In this document: positions 36,801-48,800 of the stretch, in pieces
Layout of the letters: every line of letters begins with the position of its first letter
Position numbering within the stretch: position 1 is the first letter of the stretch
DNA from: Sclerurus mexicanus
Lineage: Eukaryota > Chordata > Aves > Passeriformes > Furnariidae
Length of the DNA stretch: 64,000 nt
Direction of reading: 5' to 3'
Assembly: GCA_013396755.1 (NCBI GenBank)
Contig: VWZF01001867.1
Span: 310,001-374,000 of the forward strand
Program-made: the position numbers and the translations under genes
Notes under the pieces: generated by a model
Told to the model about the DNA's origin: nothing
Databases searched by the model: none
What the model saw: only the letters and a program-made list of their open reading frames with translations

Positions 36801-39800
36801 ACCATTTTTATAGTAGAAAATCCATAAACTGCTGTATTACAGACTAAAAACCAGTTACTTTGTTTTTCCTGTTTAATTAGTTTGTATCTTTGGAAATATA
36901 ATACCTGTTCCTGATGACTTAAATAATGCATCCTAACCAGAGAGTTAGATAGCAGAAAATCCTATGATTTTACATTGAACTGTTAGTGATAATCCTAATG
37001 TCTGTTTCTTTGTTGAGGTTTTTTTCCCCTCTTTTGTTACTGTAGATGTTTATCCCCATGGGTCTTAGGAGCGTGCTCAGCAGTGCAGTTGGAGGTTCCC
37101 AAGTACATGAGCAGATCTGTCCCTGAGGTACAGCAAACCGCTGCAGTATTGCAGAGCACTCAGGAGACGAGTCTGCCCTGAGTTCGTTGCAGCAAATTTA
37201 TTTAATGTTTTGTTATTGTGTTCCATTTAAGTCCAGAAATTGGATAAGGGAGATTTCTTCCCATGTTACGTGGGTGTTGTTTAATGACTCTCTTAAACAC
37301 TTAAGGATACTACCAGTTTTGAGAGCCTGCTGTAAACACATAAATGTTTCAGAAATTAAGAAATAAAAGTGATTTTATAGCTTTGTCTTGCAGAATTATC
37401 AAAGAAATTACAGCTAAACAACGATCAGCTCTTTGGAGGTACTTACTCTCCTACACAAAAATTTTTGGCCAATACAAAGTTTTTCTGTTAAGTTTTATGT
37501 TTTCTCATAGCTTGAGTTTGTTCTAGAAAATTATGCAAGAAAAGATTTCAGTCTGTAGGTTAATGACATTGGTAGTTATAAAGCTTAGGAACGAGTCAAG
37601 CTCTTTATTCTTTCTCTCAGTGAAGCTGCATGTAACCTAAAAGCACTGCCAGAGACTAACAGGGGAAAAGATGCAGAATTGTATTGACTTGACATCTTTG
37701 AATAACGTAATCAAATGTGAATTAAGAAAAAAACTGCTTGCCTCTTGATTTTGTGCTGTGTGGGAAGTATTCTGTGAGTATTCAAAATGAGCTCTGGAGA
37801 ATACAATGGCTTTTGATTTAAAAATTAATTTGCATGTTGTGCACACGGACTTGCAGATGGAGTCTTGCTGTGTGTTGCTAAACAGTATTAATGGTGAGTA
37901 TCCTTTGAAAAAGGCTATTGACTTTATAAGCTGGGATTCAAATGAGACATGAAATGCCATAATACATGCAACAGTCTTCAATCATGTTTCAGCAAAGACA
38001 CTTCAATTAACACCTAGTGATCTTTAAAGAAACACTAACAACTGTACGAGACAGAGGAAACAAGAGAAATCTTACATGCCAAGTAATCTGGTTCTGTTTA
38101 CATGTGTTCTTTGCATGGGAAAATATGGAAAATCTTTTCACTCAAGGTTTGTCAAGTGAATCTTTTCATCCAGTGATTTAAATAAAAAGTGACTGGTGTC
38201 ACTTCCAGTGGTTGTTATCGTGGCTAAAGCTTTTTAAAAACTAAACATAGAAATTACACAAGTTAATTGAGACTACAGGCAGAATTGTCTCTTAGAAAAG
38301 AATAAACTACATTTATCTTTATATTTCAGGAAAAACAAAACTTAAACAAATACGGTGAACTGGATGCTTTTCTAAGCTATCACATGCCCTACCCCTAAAC
38401 TTAGTTTTGAATGTGTAATGAAATTGGAGGTGATCTGGGAAAATAACATAGTCGGAAAAGTTTCGGACATTAGATGCCTCCACAATTTTGGTCTGTAATA
38501 CTTGGGGAGAAATAACAGCATCTTCAAAACAGATGTAAAAATACTGTTTTCCCCTCTCTTTCATAATAATCTTCTGATCTCTGTGTCCCTCTCTAACTAC
38601 TGCAATTTATAATGAAAAAAAAAAGTAGAAGTGCTTTCATAAATATGAACATCTAAATGTTCCGCCCACCTTGGATATAAAGTTACTTTTAATATTTTCA
38701 GGTGCACGGACTCAGCCACAAGTTCACTTTCAGAGACGATCTGTGAAATTACCAGAGAACACTAGCTACAGTGACTTGACAGCGTATCTGACTGCAGCCA
38801 GTTCACCCTGGGAAGTGGACAGTTTCCCTTACTTGCAAGGATTAGATGGAAATGGAACAGGTAACCCACTGCTTTGGCTTTGCTCTGATTCCATATTAGT
38901 CCAGTGCTTGACTTTTGGTCATATAATTTTTTTCATTCCTCATTCCAACAAACATTGTTTCAAATTCGGGTGACATGGTAGGTTCAAATGCCCTAACCAA
39001 AATGCTGTTGCACTATCCCTTAAATGGGGCCATAGAATAGCAAGCATGAAAACTCCTTGGCCTTAGGAGATCAGAAAAGTTGCTTAGACTTACAGTTCAG
39101 ACCTGAGTTTCCAAGTGCATTGCACATGCACATACAAGATTGGAGATTAATGTGTAGAACAGGAGAGAATTTAATTTCAGGATGCTGTAGAATTCTTTTG
39201 AATCTTTTTTCCTAAAAGTAAATAAAATGCCTATATATCAAGGACTTAATACTGTCTTGTTTCAGTGGCTTTGTTGATACTTTTGAATCTAGCTTCCAGC
39301 CAAAATATCCAAGTTCATCTAGCACCAAAGGGAAAACAATGAAAATTCATAGTAGAAACACAACCGCTGTTAAATACAAAGTTGTAATATGTTCTTATGA
39401 CTACAACTGCCTGTTACTCTTCCACTTTTCATTCAGTCTTAATTGAAATAATTTGTGTTTTGTACGTAAAAGTAAAGGAGTAGAACTGGACACAGAAGCC
39501 TTCAGCTTCTTAAAATGCTGTTGTGAAAAGGAAAATAATGTTTACACTGTGCCCGTTTTGGGTCAGAAATGTATCGGTGGCCATACAGTGTAGCAGGAGA
39601 GATTCAGACTAGTGATTAGGAAAAACTTGTAATGGTGAGGATAGTTTAAGCTGTAGAATCAATTGCTTGAGGGTGTTGGGCAGACTTGGACAGTGACTTG
39701 TGAGGATGGCATAGGTATAGCTGAGCCTGCTTTGAAGCAAGCTGAATATTCCCTTGAGGTCTCTCCCTGCTGTTTCTCAGGATGCATTTACTTGTGATGT

Positions 39801-42800
39801 GTTGATCTAAGTGACTTTGAATGCTAGGTCATGTGTGTAAATGGTAGCTTGCTAGCGTCTCCCTTCTTCCCTTTGTACAAATCTGCATATCTCCTTTTCT
39901 GTTGCAACGAGAAATGTGTCTGCTACCTTACTCCAATTCTTCTGTCTGCTCCAGTGAGTACATCTCATCCTATCTTATTCTGTCTCTCTGTCATTTCCCC
40001 GTTCTCGTCTTCAACCTTCAATTTTCTCTGACTTTTCATACTCAGACATGATCAAATATCTCTTTATCTTTTTAAAATGAAGGAATGCATTTGATCCCGT
40101 TCATTTGTCTACTTCCTCATCTCCTTTCTTTTTATCTCTAAACCAACTGAACAAAGTGTGACAGTGAGTGTGGGATTCTTCTTTCCCAAATCTTTCCTTA
40201 GTACTCTGCAACCCATTCTTGCATTTATTTAGTAAGCACAGGCCTTGCCATGGCTTCAGACGATCCCATCTCATGGGAACAGCACAACCAGGACGTTGTC
40301 TTTCTCCTCTTTTATCTTCTATCCCCCTGTAAAGCATATTAGTGCAGCCTTGGTTTTTTGTCTTCTGTATGCTTGCATGACAGAAACTTTTCTACTTGAG
40401 CATGGGGACCCTGGATTTGACTTTTAGCCTTCAAGTAAAAGTATATTACAAAAGACCAAAATGACTGGCAAAGAAATGTGGTTTAAGAGATTGAGCCTTT
40501 TTTTCTGAATACTGTAGTATTCAGTATAATATAATACAGACTACAGATACAAAATATTTTAATATGCACTATAGTATAGGTAAAATGTCATCTGTCTTTA
40601 GTAGAAGTTTCTCCTCATGTGGAAATGTGAAACTTTAAAATCCCAAAGTTGGATTGACTTGCTTTTCTTCATCTCCAAGTAACTTGGTGAAGACTTTCCC
40701 TGGAAAACTTTTGAAGGAATAAAAAATTAGGTCAACACCTGCTGAGGATTTTTTAATATTTCTGTTCTCAAGGAAAAAAAGTACAAATTTTAGAATTCTA
40801 AAAAAAGTAGCATTAATTTGCATGGGAAATTTTGGAATTTGGCAGAATGCTACTTCATCCTTCTCTCCCACCTCTCCTTCCCGCTAGTTATTCCTCTGTT
40901 CTTTCAGTTTATTTACGTATCTGTAGGGTTTTGGAGAGGTCCCTCTGTTTGTTTCAGTCGGATCAGTTCTCTGGCTAGTATTTGTCCAGAGTGACTTTGT
41001 AGTAGTTTTAGCTAATTCTCTCTGAGTTCAACAGTTTTCATAAACTCCCAGTTGGGTGTTGAATTAGTAGTATGGAGCAGTGAAAATCCATTGCATGAAT
41101 CAGCTTATTCTAAACATAAAAATTTGAAGAATTTCATTGCAAGTAGTGACAAGCCCGCAAAGTGTTAGCTTATTGTTTATATTAATCCCCAATTGGAGAG
41201 CAGTAGGATGATTTCACAAAATCTTGTCCTTTTAACCCAACTAAGCAAAACTTTCCATCATCTGCATCAATGGGCCAAGCTGACTAATAACCATTACTCC
41301 TCCTGCTTTTGTAGGCTGCTTGTTTCTTTATAAAGAGTCGTGTCTAAAATGGCAGTGGATTTTCCTCTGATTATTTTTAGAGCTCTTTACAGGTCACTAG
41401 ATGTCAAAAATTACAAGAAATAAATGAAAGCTGACATTTATTGAAGTCCATTCCCATTTAATCTCTGTGTGTGCTTACCAGTTTTATAGGATGTGAGAGT
41501 TTCATAAACATTGATTTTAATTTGCCTTCACAACAGAAAATAGAAACGTTTTATCTTTTTAATGAGCATTAACATATTGAACAAGGTAGCAAACTGAAGA
41601 ATTATTTCTCCTTGCTAGAGGTCAGTGAACTTCAGAAATTTCTTCATCTTTAATATAACTTGTTCAGCCCAGTACTGAGCAAAGTGTCAGTGCATCTTAA
41701 GTGGAAAAGGTGCAAGCAATGTTTCACCACCAGAATACTTTTTCTGGGACTGCCTGGTGTTGGGCAGCGCGTCCGCAGCCCCTGTGTGTCCCTCGCGTGT
41801 CAGCTCGCCCGGGCCTCAGAGTAGGCACTTTCCTAAATCAGCCACACGCGAAGTTACTTGGGGTTATTTTCCATTTCTTCAGCTTGGCACTGCTTGCAAA
41901 ATCCAAGGAATTTAAAATCCTGAGGAGTTTTGTCACCTCTTTTTCCCTTCCCTTTACCACCCCCCACCCCTGGTGATGTCTTAGCTTTGGTGAGCTGTTA
42001 CTCAGAGACGTCAAATTTAATAAAGGCCATTCCTTGAGACTTATTCATTGTTATGAGAAATCCTAAAGGTCTCACTGCTTTCCCACCATTCCCTCCAGTG
42101 TACTTACCCTAATGGACGCTGTCGCTGAGGTGCGGCGAGTTCCTGAGGACCCCTTGTAGTGCCACCAGTGCTGGGTGTGAGTGTGCTCTCACGGGCAGTT
42201 TATGCAGTGTAAGGCCCCAGGGTTCCAGCTCTGCCTCTCCCTTCTCTCCAAGGAGCCCCTGCGCAGGCCAAGCGGCTGCAGAGCCCCCGGAGCCGCCAGC
42301 AGAGCAGCTGGAACGGTGCCCCTAGCAGCCCTGTGGGGCTGCGGGACTCAAACCCCTGGCAAAACTGGAACCAGCTCCATCTCCTCCAATTTAAACTACT
42401 CCCACTGTTGCTTTGAGCTCCAGATCTCCTTGGTTTTAAACCTCAAGTTTGTTTTTTTTTTCACCTGAGTACATAGATATCCCTGCGGTATTTATTGCTG
42501 TCATTGATTCATTTGGTTAAATAGTTAAAGGGTTACAATGCTTTTTTCAATCATGCTGTCATGAAGTGACATTCATCGGCATGCAGTTTAAACATGAAAA
42601 ATAATTACATCTTACGCAGATAAGAAGATAACATTGTATATCCTAATAATCCATTTAGCTTGGTTCATTGCAGTGAAAGGCCAAAGGAAGTGCAACTTGA
42701 CTGATCCTCCTTGCAGTGCCACTGTTTATTTTGGTGTTTGTTAGTTATGATATGTGCTTGTGAGGCTATAATGAAGACTTGAAAGATATTTTTTGCCGTG

Positions 42801-45800
42801 ATTGTGGCTGTGATACTCATACAGATTTATTTAAGTTGAATTAAGATAAGCAAATATTTGCAGGAGATTATTTGTGTTGTTGTTTTTTTGTCTTCAGATT
42901 TTGCCAAAATTAAGTGAAAAATAGATCCATACACATCTTTCTTAGGTTTTTGTGGGTTCGGGGGGGTTTTTGGTGGGGGGAGGATTGGTTGTTAGCTGGC
43001 TGGTTGGTTGCTTTGGGGTTTGTGTTTTGGAAGGCAGGGAGGATTACTGCTACCATCCCTTGAAAATTATGTTCAAGCAGTATTGTGGTGTTGAACCACA
43101 CGGGTGTATGTTAAATTCTGGTGCATTCTGTAGTCACAGTGTTCTTTCACTCTCTCAGTAGGAAACAGCACCAGGTATGACCTCACCCCTGTCACTGCTG
43201 TCAGCGTTCATCTCCTCAGCAGCGATGGGACCCCCGTCCCCGTGAACGGCCCCATCTATGTAACAGTGCCTCTGCCACCAAACAGCAACTTGAAACACAA
43301 TGCACACGTTCCAGCATGGAGGTTTGACCAAAAGTTTGGTAGGTAACATCTCATTTTGGTTCCCTAGTTGGCTTCCGTTCTCTGAGACTAGTGTCTCACT
43401 GCATTTATTGCATTAATGTGGTAAGGTCTTCACTGGAGTGTACAGAAATCTGTTTTCTCTCTAAAGAAGAGAAGATGGAGTTTTACTGATCAAGTAATAT
43501 ATATGCAAATATACTTGACTAGCGTTGTGTGCCACTTTTAGATAAAATTTTCTTGTAAATATACCATTTTGCAATTATTAACTACTTTATTTAAAAACTA
43601 GCTTAAAAGAACTGGATTTCACCCACAGACTGAGAAGCAGGGAGACATATTCACTGCAGCATTGAATTGGAAGTCTGCAGAAATGGAAACTTGCCTTATC
43701 TTTGCCAGCAGCCAGCTGTCTGACCTGGGGTCCCTCTCTTGTCTAAGCTCTGTTTCCTGCCAGTCAGATAGGAAACATAGTACTGACTTCTTTTGTAAAT
43801 CGCTTTGAGATTGACTAACACTATCAAGGGAAGCACATGTAAATGGTTTAAATAAAAAAAAAAAAAAGAAGAAAAAGCAGTAAGCAAAATTCATGAAATA
43901 TTTTGAAAGGACAGAATGATGAATCAATAAAATCTATAAAATGCACTCAGTTTTTTATATTGCAGAACAGTGTTTGCCATTGTGAACAGGAGTATTCCCA
44001 GAAATCTGTGGTTTAGGCTCTCCTTATTTTATTTAATTCATTTTCTTGCTAGCTGGTATACTGTACTGGCCTTCTTTACAGCTTCAAAATTTAAAGTATT
44101 AAGGAGTGCATAAGTCTTGTCTTAGTGATCCCCCTTCAGCTGTTGTACCATGCTTTCTGAAGTATGTACCAGAGGGTTGTTAAGAAAAAGGTGAGAAAGG
44201 TAGTTGCTGTGAGGAAGAGACGAAGAAAAGGGATGCAGAAATATAGGATTTGTACAGGCAATTGGTGGGTCTTTGTCCCTGCAAGGCAAATGTTTTCAGC
44301 CAATTGATGATCACATCCAGAAACAGAGCAATGAGCATGAAAGCAGCATGTTGGAGGAAGGGAGGAAGAGAGAGGTGAAGGGGAAAATAATGTTTTTGCT
44401 TCCTTCCTCCCTCTGTTCGCTGAAAAAGCTGATGTATTTTCAAAGAGCATGCCTCTGAATCTTTTGTCAGAAGTTGGCTGTATTAGAGAGTAAACCAGTA
44501 GGATTTAATGAAGAGTAAATTTGAATATTATTATAAAATGGAATTGTAGAAAAAGAGTGCAATGAATGGATTTGGGGTCTTCCTTAACTGTGGAAATTAC
44601 TTTTTTTTGGTGCTGTCCTGGCAGCAAGTTTCCCTAAATTCTTCCTGAAACTGATTTTGCTTTTTAATTCTAGGAATCATTTTGTTTTCCCTTGTTCAGA
44701 AAAAGACAGGGAAGACTGACTCACATTTGCTTTCCCCACAAGAAGCAGTTCTTCCCCAGTTCTTCCTGTCAGCTGTGTTAGAGCTGCAGCCTGCCTTATT
44801 GCTAGTTACTCATTGCTAATAAAATGGTTCTGATTTTGATTATGGAGCCTTCTCATTTATGGCCAAATTTCCATGCCCCTGCAGTGAGGCTACAAAAGCT
44901 CTCTCTCTTAAGCATGGAGTATGATTTTTACTTTTGCATATAAAGAGCTAGTTACCCTATTATGTGCAGTATATATTAGTATAGATCAATACAGCTTAGC
45001 TAATTAATGTTGCAGGCTTGAGGCTCCCAGTCTTGAGACAAGTCCAGCCTTGTTTGATTCATGACAAACGACTGGAGTACTTGTGGTTTGGGGAGGAGAA
45101 GGCATGAGGACCGCTAAACAAAATACATCTTTGTCAGGCCTCTTAACTTTACAAAGCCATGGAGAGAAAGGTATTGAAGGCATTTTGCTTAGGCTTCCTC
45201 TTACACTTCAGCTGAAGTAAGCACCTTTCCTTGCGACCAAAAATGTTGAACAAAGATGCATTTTAAGCCCTGACTGCAGCATGCCAGTTCTAGTAGAATT
45301 TTGGCCACATCCCAACCAATTTAAATTAGAGTAGCCTAATTTAATAAATAGAACAGCCACACTATCTTGTGCAGGCTACATTAGCACCCTAAGGGCTGTC
45401 AAACTAGCCATATGTAGCAGGAACATGGTGGTGTCCTGTCATTCCCCATCCCTGTTGTGCTTGGACTGGGAAGAGAGGAGGTTGGATAATGACAGGGATA
45501 GTTCCACGCTGGAGAAATCCTTAACTGGCAAGTAAGTTGTTGTAACCTGTTTGTAGATCACCAGATCTGTGCCTTGTCAGGATAGGACATCTAACCATAT
45601 TATTCTGATTTTCTATTTCATTTCAGGGCTGCTTTTTTCAGTGTTAGTTATATTGAGGTTTCTCCTTAATAGATTTTCAGTGGCTTATATTTTCACACTT
45701 GTATCTGAACACTGAATAAATGCCAGAGATGGAAAACTATGCCTGTACTGCCAGGCACTAATGCAGTGCTTCTCTCTTGTGTATTAGCAGTACGGTGGGT

Positions 45801-48800
45801 GCTTGTTCGTGCAAGCCATTGTTTTTGTTTAGAATCCATGTGGTTGTCATCATTACTGCATGAAGTACAATTTCTGCTCTAAAAAGCAGAAATATTTTTC
45901 ACTTGTTGAGGGAGTGCAGAAGGGACAGAAATACTGCAAATATGTTTTAATCCTTAGAATCTCATATGTTTTGCTGAGCTCATGATGTACTGATATGAAC
46001 CCAGAAGCATCTGATTGGAAGTGTAGAGATTTTCATAGTTTCTACAAAAATGAAGCATATGATGGTAGCCAAAAATAACTAGTGGCTTTTTAGGATGTTT
46101 ACTATAAACAATCTGTATTTTCATGACCATAGTTTTCTGTCCTTGGGAGAGAAGGGGGAGGAGCAGCATGTTCTGCTTGAGGCTGAGCATGGCTCCACTT
46201 ACATTGATGAAACACGCAGCCAGAAAAAATAGCCTGACATCAAAATAAGACAATCTGCTGCATCTATTTTATACTGTTCCAAATGAGATCTTTCATTATG
46301 AAACAAACTTACTGCCTTGTGTGCACAGCAAGCAAATTAAAGCAGTAATACCTTTTTGAATAGTTGATAAAATGAAGATGAGCTATCAATGCCCTGGAGA
46401 TGTTTTAAGGGTAAACGAACCTTGTTAAGGTTAAATCTTTGTTCTTGTGTTGGTCCATCACTGTTTTCTGCAGCATTTCTTAGTGTTGGAAATAATAAAC
46501 ACAGGTGCATTGATGTTATAGAGACATATATGCTAAAATACAATTTAGTCATTCCATGCTGCTGACATACCATGTCTCTTGTGTTTCGCACTGCTGTGGG
46601 AGAGTGGTTTTATTTCATAGTACACGCTGAAGGGTTTGAACATAGAGATACAGATTTTCATTTTCACAATCAGGATTGCTCAATGGGGTTTTCTGGGATT
46701 TTTTTTTTTTTTCCTGCCAAGTGCTCTCTTGTTTTTCTCAAAATCTAAGAGGAGCTGAAAACCATATTTTTAGTTTATCCGTAAACAGATGGTTGGGATC
46801 ATGACTTCTTCCATGTATATTTGCCTTGATGTCAGTTGGATTTACAGCAATATAATTAATCTCTCTATTCTTGGACACCAAATTTCTGTTCAAGACTTCT
46901 TTCTAGCCTTGTCCTCTTCAGTCAGAAATAAATACCAAAGATCTCAGTAGAAATGAAGCTTTGTACCTCTAGTGTCATCTCCAGCTCCCACCAGCTGGAC
47001 TGAATAACACAGCACTTGCTCAGCTGTATTCTCCTCAGCCCCCATTTAAATGTTGTGGGCTTTTTCATGTTAAGGTGTCTGGTTTTCATTGGATTCAGTG
47101 AGCAAACACAGTCCATTGTTCTCCATTTTAAGTTCTCAGTTTCATCCCATGTGGTATGGAGGCACCTAGACCTCTAGATCCACATCTGGAGCTGTATAAA
47201 GGACCTCAAAATATTACCAAATATTCCAAAATGTATAATGCAGAAATGTGATTTATTAATATGATGCATCTGCTCGTTTATATTTACCCAAATAACAGGA
47301 AAATATTTTCAACGCTGTTTTCAGTTTCGTGTTTAAAAGGACAATGGAGTGGAGGGGTCAAACCTCCACCTTTTTGTTTCTCTTCCCTCAAATGAGTTAT
47401 TTCTTGCACACTACATGTAAATGAAGTTTAGAGTACTGTTTCTCTGTTCTTCTCCCCAAGCACTTGGTGCACCCCTTTGATGTGACCTTCTTATCTTTAA
47501 ATGACCAGCTTCTTTGCTCCTTCTTGAAGAGGATGTTTCCCCGGTGCCTGAAATTTCAACCATGTATTAATGTAAAGCGATGGCAGAATATTGAGAAGAG
47601 CATCTTGGGAAACTCTTTATAGCTTTATGAAACGCAGTACTTTATGTACTCTGCTGTTCTTGGTCAGTGCTTTCTGACTGCATTTAATGCCATAATAGAT
47701 TTCTAAATACATTTCAAAGACTGATACTTGCTTTTTCTAGTTGACTTCCTGCCTTCAGCAGTAAAATTTCCATTGATTTTTGTACGGTCAGAATTTCCTG
47801 ATGTTTCTTTCTCAGCACAACGAAGATAATGTTTTCTGTGCTCAAAAGAAGTCATGAGGATATACTTGTGTACAGACAGTATTGGTGCCCACTTAAACTT
47901 GACTGCGCTATGGTTTTCCTGTATTTCATGGAGGTGAAATGATGCTTGTTTTTTGTTCATAGTGTTTACAGGGAGACAGCGACAGCTACTGTCAGGCAGA
48001 AAATGTAAGCGGATTACTCTACATCTACCTGTCTAGTTCACTGCACATTGCTTGCAAATAAGATGATTTGTAAAAGTCTCTAATTTAAGCTTCCCATGTG
48101 GTAGCAACAATAATCCACACAAAGTAAAGATTGACTTATAGTTTAAAAATAAAATATATTTCTTTTTGTTGTGAATTTGATTAACTACTGGTTGCCACCA
48201 CACTCATACCCTGCATGAGACAGAAAATAATCATTTAACAGAAACGTTCTAAGTCTGTCGCTTGGACTGGCATTGGGTGTGAGTATGTGTCCCTGAACTT
48301 GGATAGATGGCCTGTGTTTGGATTGCATGCAGCTGCACACATGGCCTGGGACTTCATGCACTTCTCCGTGGGTTTTATTAGGTTTTCCATGTGAGAAAAA
48401 TGGACTTGCTTAGGAAATCACATTCCTCGCTCCCAAAAGCTTGAATTTCATATAATCAGATCCAGAACATATGGTTCTAGATCAGATGCACTGGTAATAT
48501 GAAGATTTATTTGCAAATTGCAAGGAGAAAACCACAAAAGTTCATAGCTGTGCTATTTGTGTCATTTACAAATTCCTTTACAATTTGATTTCTACTTCCT
48601 TTTTTATCTCAGCTGTGAAGGTTAAATTATTCCGTAAGACTAAATACACTAAGGAATACAAATTTTTAACTAACCGCTCTCAAAGAATTTCATATTTTGT
48701 GTGTTGCCATAGAAATAGTAGCTACCAAACCCAGCTTTTTACCATGTCTACATAATAGGTGCAGATATAATTGCAGAGTATTAGACAGACCTCAGCACTG

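Larger units (their letters stand above)
38861..43161 (+). other. FAM171A1: Intron 4 of FAM171A1
   Basis: A 4.3-kb intron. It contains a CR1 3' end (39600-39785), an AT-rich stretch near 40.5 kb, a CpG-dense patch (41760-41850 and 42110-42360), and a G-rich tract (42954-43018) about 145 nt before the exon 5 acceptor. The intron ends in a tandem acceptor, CTCTCTCAGTAG. Confidence 0.9.

Noticed and set aside
38861..38973. Continuation of the exon 4 reading frame into the intron
   Set aside because: A good GT donor at 38861 and phase-matched joining to exon 5 restore the family sequence. The extension is unrelated to it.
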